Shown here piece after piece: positions 48,103 through 57,090 of a stretch of DNA of 64,000 nucleotides. This DNA comes from Amaurobius ferox (lineage: Eukaryota > Arthropoda > Arachnida > Araneae > Amaurobiidae): assembly GCA_951213105.1 (NCBI GenBank), contig OX578145.1, forward strand, positions 118,713,239 through 118,777,238, in the 5' to 3' direction. How positions within the stretch are numbered: the first letter of the stretch is position 1; each line of letters opens with the position of its first letter. A program made the position numbers and the translations under genes. The notes beneath the pieces were generated by a model. That model did not search any database. It was not told the DNA's origin and was given only the letters and a program-made list of their open reading frames with translations.

Positions 48103-48337
48103 CCTATTCTTAGAGATTGAAACACCACATTCTTTATAAATCTTCATACTTTTAGAGAATGGAACATAACTTAGCATTTATTTTTAGTGAATAAGGGTAT
48201 ATAATTTCAGAATTTTAACACTGAATATAAATTTTATAAATTAATCTCTGTAAAGTGCAAATATCGTTCATTACGAAACTCACACTGTAAACATTTTATA
48301 TGATTCGAATAAATTTATTTTTAATTTTTTTTTGTAT

Positions 48338-48343
48338 TTTATT
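48338..48343 (-). terminator. Candidate poly(A) signal, left gene
   Basis: AATAAA on the minus strand about 208 bp after the stop codon of the left gene. Mirrored at 52464-52469. Confidence 0.45.
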
Positions 48344-48550
48344 TTAAAAAGCGATATTAGTAAACCTATTATACTTGAATGTATAGATACATAACCTACG
48401 AGCACATAGCATTTTTAAATAAAACATGTTAAAAATGAGTTGATGAACGTAAATAAGGAGTTCACTTTGAAAGATAAAAATCCATTTAATGAATCTATTC
48501 TTCATAAAATACACATTAAGCATTATTTGTTGCACATTTAATCAAACAAG

Positions 48551-49666
48551 TTAAAATAATTTCCTTATCGCACATTCATAGTCCTCTGATTTAAATGACT
48601 TGAAAAAATTTCGATCATACCAGTAAAAGACTTCTTCACCACGCAACAAAACTTTCTTTGCTATGTTATTAATGTCAAGATTTAGAAGTACCTGTTCAGC
48701 CACTCTGTTGTACATTTCTAATGGAGTACTGTAAAGACATTCGTGGTAACTTTGTTCTTCAATTTGACTAACACAGCCAACACATTTGAAAAGTTTTCTT
48801 ACATGATACATCATGCTCTCATGAATACAAGAGATTAATTGTTCGAATGCAAAATTTTTGTCACAAATAACTGATGGTAGAAAGGTTATCGTGTCCTTTA
48901 TTTTTAATATTTGAGCAGGAAGCCACTCTAGAAATATACTTTCTCGAAGTTCCATACTAATGTTGTTGACACAATTCAGTAAACATGCTATTTGATTTTT
49001 ATCTAAGGTAATATGACACTGCGTTAGACAAAATTTTGAATCATATAATTGAATTATCTTCTGTAAATGAAGTTTTCCATTGTCATTGAAACAGAACAAC
49101 TCATTGCGACTGACGAAAGTGGTATCCGCATATAGACTATTGAACGACCACAATTTTTGTGAAAATTCACTCCAAGTAGCAGGTGACAATGTAACCCATT
49201 CCCGCGTAGGCACTAGTTCATTTCGTTCGTTAGAGATATATCTCCATATATACACTTTTAGCTTCTCATGGCGAAGTTTCAAATATACATAGACACCAGA
49301 ACCTAAATGCCAACGACGGAGTGCATCTTGCACGGAATCTGAAGAAGTAAATTCAGTCGAAACAGATTCTGTAGTGGTGGCTAACACTCCGCTGTGTGTT
49401 AGAGCACAAGAAAGCAGATCTTGAGATGAGTTTCCGACGTCGGTGAGGACTTGTGAATCGGCAGTGGTAGGTGTTTCTGCTGGGGGTATGGAAGACATAA
49501 GATTGGTGTCTAACCAATCCACCACAAAGTTTGATGAAGGTGAATTAATCACATTTGAGACGATATCCACAGATTTTGTTTCATCTAGGGTAGGAACCGA
49601 CATCTCCACACTATTTCCACTAGAAATTAACTGTTCGAGTGATGGCATACTTTGAATTTTAGACAT
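48551..49666 (-). CDS. Tandem PC4-like, Cys/His-cluster protein (left copy)
   Basis: 371 codons from the first ATG (49666; G at -3). The frame is open upstream, but only a GTG lies there (49702). Residues 1-115 are Ser/Thr-rich and look disordered. Residues 119-175 (VYVYLKLRHEKLKVYIWRY, then WVTLSPATWSEF) follow the strand-strand-helix pattern of the PC4/p15 single-stranded-DNA-binding fold. Residues 188-240 (KLHLQKIIQLYD, then CHITLDKNQI) look like a second, more diverged module. C295, C298, H308 and C310 form CxxC-x9-HxC, a possible zinc knuckle. The C-terminal 60 residues are of unknown fold. Single exon, transcribed outward from the element centre. A plausible role is ssDNA binding during element replication or transcription; that is inference. 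Confidence 0.8.
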   Translation of the reverse strand: MSKIQSMPSLEQLISSGNSVEMSVPTLDETKSVDIVSNVINSPSSNFVVDWLDTNLMSSIPPAETPTTADSQVLTDVGNSSQDLLSCALTHSGVLATTTESVSTEFTSSDSVQDALRRWHLGSGVYVYLKLRHEKLKVYIWRYISNERNELVPTREWVTLSPATWSEFSQKLWSFNSLYADTTFVSRNELFCFNDNGKLHLQKIIQLYDSKFCLTQCHITLDKNQIACLLNCVNNISMELRESIFLEWLPAQILKIKDTITFLPSVICDKNFAFEQLISCIHESMMYHVRKLFKCVGCVSQIEEQSYHECLYSTPLEMYNRVAEQVLLNLDINNIAKKVLLRGEEVFYWYDRNFFKSFKSEDYECAIRKLF

Positions 49667-49702
49667 TACTTGCAGATAATAACATCCAAGTACAACATTC
49701 AC

Positions 49703-50385
49703 AGTATAAGATTTATTTTTAAAACACTATGATCTTAAAATACTATAAATTTCTCGCAGCTATGAACGAACCGAACCTATCCACGCAACGTCCAAGGTTG
49801 AAATGGCTTATCGGACCACGTCATAAGACTAATCACGTGACCTAAATAGAGTGTCGTGTGCAAATAGATTACATAAGATAAGACATGAAGGGGTTAGAAC
49901 TTGTAATTTTCAATGAATCGCACAACATCGGTTTGTGTCAAGCGCAATTGTTATCTACGTGGGAGACTGTCTACATTATTTTATTCATCTTCGAAATCAT
50001 AAAGTGGAAATATGTACCAAACTTAGTTAAAATTCATAATTTTTAATCACACTATCATTAAATACATAGGAAAATTTTGTATATTTTTATATCTTTAGGG
50101 GATATGCTTACCACATCGCACAGAATATACAAGAATAGTTAGCAAAAACATGAAAATAAACTTACAGAATGAGGTCTTCACCAGCCGACATCCAAACCCT
50201 AACTGCAATACTAAAATGAGAGCTTATCTTATCTAAGATCTAACATATGATGACGTCATCGGTCCAAAGTTCACAAGATGGCGTCATAGTCCAAAGCAGA
50301 TCTTTCTTAATTACTTATTTTTTAATTACGGCTTATTGTTTTAATTACTCCCTATTTTTAATTACTGCTTAATTTTTATAATTAT
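49703..50385 (-). promoter_or_regulatory. Left half of shared divergent promoter region
   Basis: 680 bp between the left gene and the centre. Holds TGACGTCA (50251-50258), AAGATGGCG (50275-50283, YY1-like), a TCACGTGAC E-box (about 49833) and ATTACTTA/TTAATTAC words near the axis. Because arms mirror each other, the two genes share one divergent control region. Confidence 0.55.
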
Positions 50386-50421
50386 GAATAGGTGATCATA
50401 AGTAATTACTGCTTAATTTTT
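50386..50421. other. 36-bp spacer at the axis of the large palindrome
   Basis: The only sequence not mirrored between arms. Its right half repeats arm sequence (TAATTACTGCTTAATTTTTA), so it forms a second, nested palindrome with the right arm. Confidence 0.85.
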
Positions 50422-50448
50422 ATAATTATAAAAATTAAGCAGTAATTA
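50403..50448. repeat. Nested perfect 46-bp palindrome at the element centre
   Basis: TAATTACTGCTTAATTTTTA meets its exact complement around ATAATTAT (50422-50429). It is offset by 22 bp from the axis of the 12-kb palindrome, so two alternative fold points exist. Confidence 0.9.
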
Positions 50449-51104
50449 AAAATAGGGAGTAATTAAAACAATAAGCCGTAATTAAAAAATAAGTAATTAA
50501 GAAAGATCTGCTTTGGACTATGACGCCATCTTGTGAACTTTGGACCGATGACGTCATCATATGTTAGATCTTAGATAAGATAAGCTCTCATTTTAGTATT
50601 GCAGTTAGGGTTTGGATGTCGGCTGGTGAAGACCTCATTCTGTAAGTTTATTTTCATGTTTTTGCTAACTATTCTTGTATATTCTGTGCGATGTGGTAAG
50701 CATATCCCCTAAAGATATAAAAATATACAAAATTTTCCTATGTATTTAATGATAGTGTGATTAAAAATTATGAATTTTAACTAAGTTTGGTACATATTTC
50801 CACTTTATGATTTCGAAGATGAATAAAATAATGTAGACAGTCTCCCACGTAGATAACAATTGCGCTTGACACAAACCGATGTTGTGCGATTCATTGAAAA
50901 TTACAAGTTCTAACCCCTTCATGTCTTATCTTATGTAATCTATTTGCACACGACACTCTATTTAGGTCACGTGATTAGTCTTATGACGTGGTCCGATAAG
51001 CCATTTCAACCTTGGACGTTGCGTGGATAGGTTCGGTTCGTTCATAGCTGCGAGAAATTTATAGTATTTTAAGATCATAGTGTTTTAAAAATAAATCTTA
51101 TACT
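50422..51104 (+). promoter_or_regulatory. Right half of shared divergent promoter region
   Basis: Mirror of 49703-50385: TGACGTCA at 50549-50556, inverse AAGATGGCG at about 50524-50532, E-box GTCACGTGA at about 50967, and TTTTAAAAATAAATC just before the open frame. Confidence 0.55.
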
Positions 51105-51140
51105 GTGAATGTTGTACTTGGATGTTATTATCTGCAAGTA

Positions 51141-52256
51141 ATGTCTAAAATTCAAAGTATGCCATCACTCGAACAGTTAATTTCTAGTGGAAATAGTGTG
51201 GAGATGTCGGTTCCTACCCTAGATGAAACAAAATCTGTGGATATCGTCTCAAATGTGATTAATTCACCTTCATCAAACTTTGTGGTGGATTGGTTAGACA
51301 CCAATCTTATGTCTTCCATACCCCCAGCAGAAACACCTACCACTGCCGATTCACAAGTCCTCACCGACGTCGGAAACTCATCTCAAGATCTGCTTTCTTG
51401 TGCTCTAACACACAGCGGAGTGTTAGCCACCACTACAGAATCTGTTTCGACTGAATTTACTTCTTCAGATTCCGTGCAAGATGCACTCCGTCGTTGGCAT
51501 TTAGGTTCTGGTGTCTATGTATATTTGAAACTTCGCCATGAGAAGCTAAAAGTGTATATATGGAGATATATATCTAACGAACGAAATGAACTAGTGCCTA
51601 CGCGGGAATGGGTTACATTGTCACCTGCTACTTGGAGTGAATTTTCACAAAAATTGTGGTCGTTCAATAGTCTATATGCGGATACCACTTTCGTCAGTCG
51701 CAATGAGTTGTTCTGTTTCAATGACAATGGAAAACTTCATTTACAGAAGATAATTCAATTATATGATTCAAAATTTTGTCTAACGCAGTGTCATATTACC
51801 TTAGATAAAAATCAAATAGCATGTTTACTGAATTGTGTCAACAACATTAGTATGGAACTTCGAGAAAGTATATTTCTAGAGTGGCTTCCTGCTCAAATAT
51901 TAAAAATAAAGGACACGATAACCTTTCTACCATCAGTTATTTGTGACAAAAATTTTGCATTCGAACAATTAATCTCTTGTATTCATGAGAGCATGATGTA
52001 TCATGTAAGAAAACTTTTCAAATGTGTTGGCTGTGTTAGTCAAATTGAAGAACAAAGTTACCACGAATGTCTTTACAGTACTCCATTAGAAATGTACAAC
52101 AGAGTGGCTGAACAGGTACTTCTAAATCTTGACATTAATAACATAGCAAAGAAAGTTTTGTTGCGTGGTGAAGAAGTCTTTTACTGGTATGATCGAAATT
52201 TTTTCAAGTCATTTAAATCAGAGGACTATGAATGTGCGATAAGGAAATTATTTTAA
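51141..52256 (+). CDS. Tandem PC4-like, Cys/His-cluster protein (right copy)
   Basis: Encodes the same 371 residues as the left copy; the one base change noticed is silent. Start at the ATG at 51141 because the upstream 12 codons begin with GTG. Two intact, silently diverged copies mean either recent duplication, ongoing gene conversion between arms or selection on the protein. The PC4 family (general transcription coactivator p15, and phage and organelle relatives) binds single-stranded DNA as a dimer, so tandem modules in one chain could give a self-contained binding unit. The CxxC-x9-HxC cluster is not part of canonical PC4. No neighbour gene exists in the arm. A viral or transposon origin is more likely than host, because the gene sits inside a target-duplicated insertion. 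Confidence 0.8.
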   Translation: MSKIQSMPSLEQLISSGNSVEMSVPTLDETKSVDIVSNVINSPSSNFVVDWLDTNLMSSIPPAETPTTADSQVLTDVGNSSQDLLSCALTHSGVLATTTESVSTEFTSSDSVQDALRRWHLGSGVYVYLKLRHEKLKVYIWRYISNERNELVPTREWVTLSPATWSEFSQKLWSFNSLYADTTFVSRNELFCFNDNGKLHLQKIIQLYDSKFCLTQCHITLDKNQIACLLNCVNNISMELRESIFLEWLPAQILKIKDTITFLPSVICDKNFAFEQLISCIHESMMYHVRKLFKCVGCVSQIEEQSYHECLYSTPLEMYNRVAEQVLLNLDINNIAKKVLLRGEEVFYWYDRNFFKSFKSEDYECAIRKLF

Positions 52257-52463
52257 CTTGTTTGATTAAATGTGCAACAAATAATGCTTAATGTGTATTT
52301 TATGAAGAATAGATTCATTAAATGGATTTTTATCTTTCAAAGTGAACTCCTTATTTACGTTCATCAACTCATTTTTAACATGTTTTATTTAAAAATGCTA
52401 TGTGCTCGTAGGTTATGTATCTATACATTCAAGTATAATAGGTTTACTAATATCGCTTTTTAA

Positions 52464-52469
52464 AATAAA
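52464..52469 (+). terminator. Candidate poly(A) signal, right gene
   Basis: AATAAA 207 bp after the stop codon, followed by A-rich sequence. The 63-codon frame between (52272-52463) is probably 3' UTR. Confidence 0.45.
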
Positions 52470-52701
52470 ATACAAAAAAAAATTAAAAATAAATTTATTC
52501 GAATCATATAAAATGACAGTGTGAGTTTCGTAATGAACGATATTTGCACTTTACAGAGATTAATTTATAAAATTTATATTCAGTGTTAAAATTCTGAAAT
52601 TATATACCCTTATTCACTAAAAATAAATGCTAAGTTATGTTCCATTCTCTAAAAGTATGAAGATTTATAAAGAATGTGGTGTTTCAATCTCTAAGAATAG
52701 G

Positions 52702-52755
52702 TCGGCCACAGAGTTAGTTACCGTAAGCTTTAGGGTTGGTCGGGTGGTCTGGGCC
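52702..52755 (+). mobile_element. 54-bp SINE-tail insertion, right arm
   Basis: Flanked by 20-bp direct repeats (52682-52701 and 52756-52775, TTTCAATCTCTAAGAATAGG). Contains GGTTGGTCGGGTGGTCTGGG, diverged from the host SINE tail GGTAGGTCGGACGGTCTGGG. No tRNA head, so it is 5'-truncated or a stand-alone tail. Confidence 0.75.
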
Positions 52756-52775
52756 TTTCAATCTCTAAGAATAGG

Positions 52776-54400
52776 TGAAAATTCAGCCCTAGTTTCCTAA
52801 AAGTCTACGAAGTTGGGATTTATTTCGTAGGAAGTGTAAAATTTTGTCTCAGTTTCGCCCTATCATTTTCCAGGTGTTGTTAAATATGTACATTCAAATG
52901 TGGACATTCATTATGAATTGAATGATTTTATGGTGCACCTACAGCCGCGAGATCATGATATTCCTATTTGTATGTTAATAATGTCTCCTATTAAGATATC
53001 AAAACTCATTATTACATGTTTCTTTTAAAGTGTTAAATGCATATCTTTCATATTTTAATATTATTACAATGTACTACACTTGGCCTAGAGGGTCAGTCTT
53101 TCATTTAAATTCAATGTTGACAATCGCATGTCCTTAAAAAAAAATCGTTAAGTGATATTCTATTCCCCTAAAATTCATGACAATTTTAAAAATATACCGA
53201 TTTAAGGGCTTTAGATGTTGTTGTAACATTAAAAACATATCTCTTATTCAGTAATTATCCACTAAGTATTGTGCAATTTTTGCAAATTTTATTAAAAAAT
53301 CATAATTTTAAGCGCTAAAGGAGTCTTACGGCTTATGTAACATTAAAAAATTCATTCTTAGTTCCCCAAACATATGCTAAGAACCAAACAATTCACTAAA
53401 TTCATGAAATTTTAGGGTCTTAGACCTCTTGGAATATCGAATATCGAAAAAAAAAAAAAAAAAAACACATACTTCTAATTCCTCGAACATGCACTATGTG
53501 TCGAGTAATTTTTGCTAAATTTAAATTAAATGCTATAATTTTAAGCGATAAAGGAGTCATAGGCCTTGTGTAAGATTAAAAAAAAAACTCCTAGTTCATC
53601 AAACATTCGCTAAGAAGCACACAATTCGGTAAAATAGTAAAATACGCTCATGTCTGTAAAAATGATCGATTCGTGTTCCTTAGCTTGTTAAATTCTAAAC
53701 TTCGATGCTAAAATTACATACCTCACTTTAAAAATGGTTAAATCGTATACAATGCGGTATATCGTTAAAATCATGGATGAGATACACTATTTCACTCTTT
53801 ACAGTTAAATTTACCTCATTTTTAGAACTCAATTAAAATTCATTAATATCTCAGCGTCAAAAAAAATAATGATCATACTGTGTATTCCGTAAACATTCAA
53901 TTCTTCATATAATGTTTGTCGCTAACATCATTTAAACCCTAACACTGAAAATTTGTCACAAAATTCACTCATTAGTGTCTTAGCTTTAAAAAATTAATTA
54001 GCAACGCACTTAACATAATTAAACCGATCTATTTATACCGAAATCATCCAAGTACTCTAAAATTCATGAGTCCTCTATTCACTTAAAATTCACTCAATAG
54101 TATCTTAGCGCCATTTTTTTTTCTAATGTATAACATTTTAGAGGATACTTTAAAGTAGCCTAGTATACTTTTCAAAATAATATGGATTCCCTTTTCAGAA
54201 GACATTGGTAAGAACATCCATGTCACAATACATATGCAAGTCACATCTGTGTACAACATTAACTTGTGAAGCTTTCAGTACTCTGCATTTTAAAAATATA
54301 TCCCAATTATTCCATTTACTGATAATTCAGTACACCTATTCATTTTAACTACGTCCTTCAATATAGCAAAGTCTTGAATTTCCCATATATTTGAAAAGAA
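52776..54400. repeat. AT-rich degenerate direct repeats, right arm
   Basis: Mirror of 46400-48028; includes an A-run at 53446-53465. No coding capacity. Confidence 0.5.
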
Positions 54401-54542
54401 ATCAATACAGCCAATTTTCATAGCTAAAAAAACAGTCGATACGGATTCAGCAGGTTCTGATACTTGTCATAAAAAAAATCGCGTGGCACACACAATCATT
54501 CTGAAAAAGGGTCGAGTCATATTTTGTGAGTATTATAACCTA

Positions 54543-55600
54543 GCATTAAAATCTTGCAGGGTTTTGAAACATGAATCATGGCTGGTATACGCGCACACAC
54601 ACCTCTTCTAAAAGGGTCAAATCCTGTTCCCAACTTGTGGCAACACCGAACATGCGATATGCTAGTTCGCTATGGAGTGTTAGAAATCCCCCATTCCATC
54701 ATTCAAAAATTTGAAAAGAAAATTAAAAAAAAAAACGTACAAGGTTTGAGGCGGTGCGAAGACACCGGGTGGATGGTGGGCTTAAACCTAAAAAAAAAAT
54801 ATTTTTTTTTTCAAATTCATTTTGCTATGAAGGACTTTATGTAAAGAAAAAAAAAATGTGATATTTGTTTTACATGACTAAAATAGACAAGTCCTGAAAA
54901 AATTGAAAAGAAGATTTACAAACTTTTAAAAGTATTGTACATTAAAGAAAAAAAAAAAATGTTACAATCATTTTGCATATTTGTAATTTTAAAAGAGCAA
55001 ATCATGATGAACTTTAAAAGAAGATTTAAAAAAAAAAATGTACAAGGTTTGAGGCGGTGCAAAGACACCGGGTGGATGGTGGGCTCAAACCTAAAAAATA
55101 AATATTTGTTACTATCAATGTATATTATTTAACAAGTTTCTGGTATTATAATTTTTAATGTATGTTTTGTTTTTCAGCTGTGAGAGTCATGGTAAGTTTA
55201 AAAAGCAAGTTTTTTTAATGATGTGTATTAATCACGTTTCTTTCAGGAATGAGTTTGCGAAAAATTTATGGGCCACCGAAAAAAAAAATAGTCCATTCGT
55301 GTTTAGTAGCATGTAAAATTTTAAAAGGATGTAAAAAAAATCGTGCATAGTACTTTTACTATATTATCAGGAAATTCATCGTAGAACTCCATGAATGCAT
55401 TCTTGTTAGCTGAAAAAATTGTCGAAACGTGTTCAGCGAGTAGTATAACCGATCCCTAAAATCTTGCAGGGTTTTGAAACATAAATCTTGGCTGATACAC
55501 CTCTTCTAAAAGGGTCAAATCCTGTTCCCAACTTGTGGTAACATCAAACATGCGATATGCTAGTTCGCTATAGAAATCCCCCATTACTTCATTCAAAAAT
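54543..55600. repeat. Duplicated modules and two hairpins, right arm
   Basis: Mirror of 45205-46265. Hairpin modules lie at 54743-54788 (GGTTTGAG with CTTAAACC, containing a G-U pair) and 55044-55089 (GGTTTGAG with CTCAAACC). The 88-, 65- and 65-codon frames here are these duplicated modules. Confidence 0.7.
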
Positions 55601-56129
55601 ATCCCAAAAATCATTTTATTCAAATGAATAAAATTCAATAACACACATCCCATCCTTAAAATTCTGATGAACGGTCAATGTATAAAAAAATTAATTATCT
55701 TCATTAAAACATGTATGAGTGTGAAGCTAAAATTATGAAGTCATCGTTCGACTATCGAATTAAAAGAACACAAAAACCTCACTCGAAATTAATTCTATTA
55801 AAATTCGTCGCATGTATTTCATTCAAGTGCCAATAGATGGCGCCATCATCGTCATCTAAACTTTCGTAAATATCTTCAAGTACTTTCTAAACCATTCCAT
55901 AATAAAATTAATTACCCACGTTCCAATCATTAAAAAAATAATCCTCTTATTAAAATTCAATTATGACTATATTCCATTTTTTTTTTCATAATATATTTTA
56001 TTCATTTATTAAAAATGAATTAAAATCTTAATTCACTCGAACTATCCCCTCGTAGAAGTTCAGAAAATATTCTAAGTACCCAACTCCTTTCGCAGGAAAG
56101 ATATCATTCATTCAGCATCTGCTAACAAG
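55601..56129. other. AT-rich arm sequence
   Basis: Mirror of 44674-45200; nothing coding. Confidence 0.5.
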
Positions 56130-56205
56130 TCTCAAACTGTATAGTGGTTAAAGCACTCTCCTACGGTGCAAGGGGTCCCCAGTTCGAATCCAGCTCAGTC
56201 CAGAA
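56130..56205 (+). repeat. tRNA-like Pol III promoter sequence, right arm
   Basis: Box A-like TATAGTGGTTAAAGC at 56140-56154 and box B-like AGTTCGAATCC at 56181-56191. Stems do not pair as a tRNA. Oriented toward the tip, so a Pol III transcript would run into the TGACGTCA cluster. Confidence 0.55.
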
Positions 56206-56313
56206 CCAATTCTTTCCTTTTAGCCAACACAGTTCTCCAATCTGTCCATAGAGGGCGCCACCAAAATTTCCAAGATGGCCGCCAAGGTCTTCTTCACTGT
56301 CTGTCTCAGTACA

Positions 56314-56485
56314 TGACGTCAGCCAATAATCTTATCGAGTGAGTCATCCGATAAGATAAGCCGATGACGTCATCCGATAAGATAAGCTTATCTGAAAAGA
56401 TTAGATAAGATAAGGCGATGACGTCATCTGATAAGATCAGATAAGATAACGTGACGTCATCATGACGTCATCCTCCGTGACGTCA
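56314..56485. promoter_or_regulatory. Right-tip cluster of six TGACGTCA sites with GATAAG motifs
   Basis: Mirror of 44318-44489 with all six octamers intact. Confidence 0.75.
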
Positions 56486-56535
56486 CTGCTGCTCTGCTGC
56501 TCCTGCGGGGCTTGAACACCCTTTCCACAACTACT

Positions 56536-56920
56536 ATCATCTGTGAGGCCTTTAATTTTATAACCCAGGACCACCAGAAACCTTAATGTATCATCTGTGA
56601 GGCCTTTAATTTTATAACCTAGGACCACCAGAAACCTTAATGTATCATCTGTGAGGCCTTTAATTTTATAACCTAGGACTACCAGAAACCTTAATGTATC
56701 ATCTGTGAGGCCTTTAATTTTATAACCTAGGACTACCAGAAACCTTAATGTATCATCTGTGAGGCCTTTAATTTTATAACCCAGGACTACCAGAAACCTT
56801 AATGTATCATCTGTGAGGCCTTTAATTTTATAACCCAGGACTACCAGAAACCTTAATGTATCATCTGTAAGGCCTTTAATTTTATAACCTAGGACCACCA
56901 AAAACCTTAATGCATCACTG
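56536..56920 (-). repeat. 54-bp minisatellite, right array (about 7 units), including right ATCATC duplication
   Basis: Starts ATCATCTGTGAGG at 56536, continuing the left array in the same orientation after a 6-bp overlap. The rightmost unit is the most diverged (CACCAAAAACC, TGCATC), as expected at an array edge. Confidence 0.95.
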
Positions 56921-57072
56921 CTTCTGACATCAGCATTCTGATACGGTAGAAGAGAATCTTCAATGTTTAATATTTCCTCTTTAAATTTTATAGTGAGACT
57001 TGCTGGGGATTCTTCTGGTGAAAAATGAAGTCGAAATTGTTTTCTAATTCTATCAGTACTTCTGTAATTTAT
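56921..57072 (-). CDS. Possible exon leading into the minisatellite frame
   Basis: On the minus strand a unique segment (FRLHFSPEESPASLTIKFKE, then EILNIEDSLLPYQNADVRSS) runs in frame into the 18-residue repeats. A splice-acceptor-like TTACAG lies at its upstream edge (about 57064). The segment starts with no ATG. Amino-acid composition is balanced for so AT-rich a region. If real, the palindromic element interrupts the gene's repeat tract. No family is recognised and coding status is uncertain. Confidence 0.3.
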
Positions 57073-57090
57073 TATTTCCCGAATTGACAA

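Larger units (their letters stand above)
44268..50385 (-). repeat. Left arm of the palindrome
   Basis: Order from tip to centre: terminus, TGACGTCA/GATA cluster (44318-44489), YY1-like site (44520), tRNA-like region (44598-44673), duplicated modules and two hairpins (45190-46290), AT-rich degenerate repeats (46400-48000), SINE-tail insertion (48049-48102), gene (48551-49666) and promoter region to the centre. Confidence 0.9.
44268..56535. mobile_element. 12.27-kb palindromic mobile element inserted in a minisatellite
   Basis: The left arm 44268-50385 and right arm 50422-56535 are inverted copies over their full length of about 6.1 kb, separated by a 36-bp spacer. Paired coordinates sum to 100807 near the centre and 100803 near the tips, so only about 4 bp of net indel separates the arms. 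Termini are AGTAGTTGTGGAAAG on each side, and the flanks show a 6-bp duplication ATCATC. Each arm holds one 371-codon gene, two hairpin modules, a SINE-tail insertion, a tRNA-like sequence and a tip cluster of TGACGTCA sites. No integrase, DNA polymerase, ATPase, protease or capsid gene is visible. AG...CT ends plus a 6-bp duplication are the known hallmark of Maverick/Polinton integration. That this is a palindromic derivative or relative is inference. Confidence 0.9.
50422..56535 (+). repeat. Right arm of the palindrome
   Basis: Mirror of the left arm in content and order. Observed differences include a 3-bp deletion near 52515 relative to the left arm and a silent Ile codon change in the gene (ATA here, ATC in the left copy, near 51570). 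Confidence 0.9.

Noticed and set aside
49080..49655. Antisense frames within the PC4-like gene
   Set aside because: Shadows of the coding frame; one changes an amino acid at a site that is silent in the sense frame.
48551..49702. Gene start at the GTG codons (49702 and 51105)
   Set aside because: Eukaryotic initiation favours the ATG 36 bp further in, with G at -3.
54578..55132. Small arm proteins of 88 and 65 residues
   Set aside because: They lie across duplicated modules and homopolymers, do not start consistently, and have no conserved domain.
56130..56205. Functional tRNA gene (anticodon region resembling ACG)
   Set aside because: Acceptor and T stems do not pair; only the Pol III boxes match.
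44268..56535. Simple assembly or library fold-back artefact
   Set aside because: Arms differ by small indels and at least one substitution, termini are exact, and a 6-bp target duplication is present. Still worth a read-level check.
43316..56920. CRISPR-like or phage-type repeat array
   Set aside because: The 54-bp units have no spacers and the context is clearly animal nuclear DNA.
56437..57090. A complete 217-residue protein starting at 57090
   Set aside because: The start codon is TTG and the end lies in the inserted element; at most an exon segment (56921-57072) deserves consideration.
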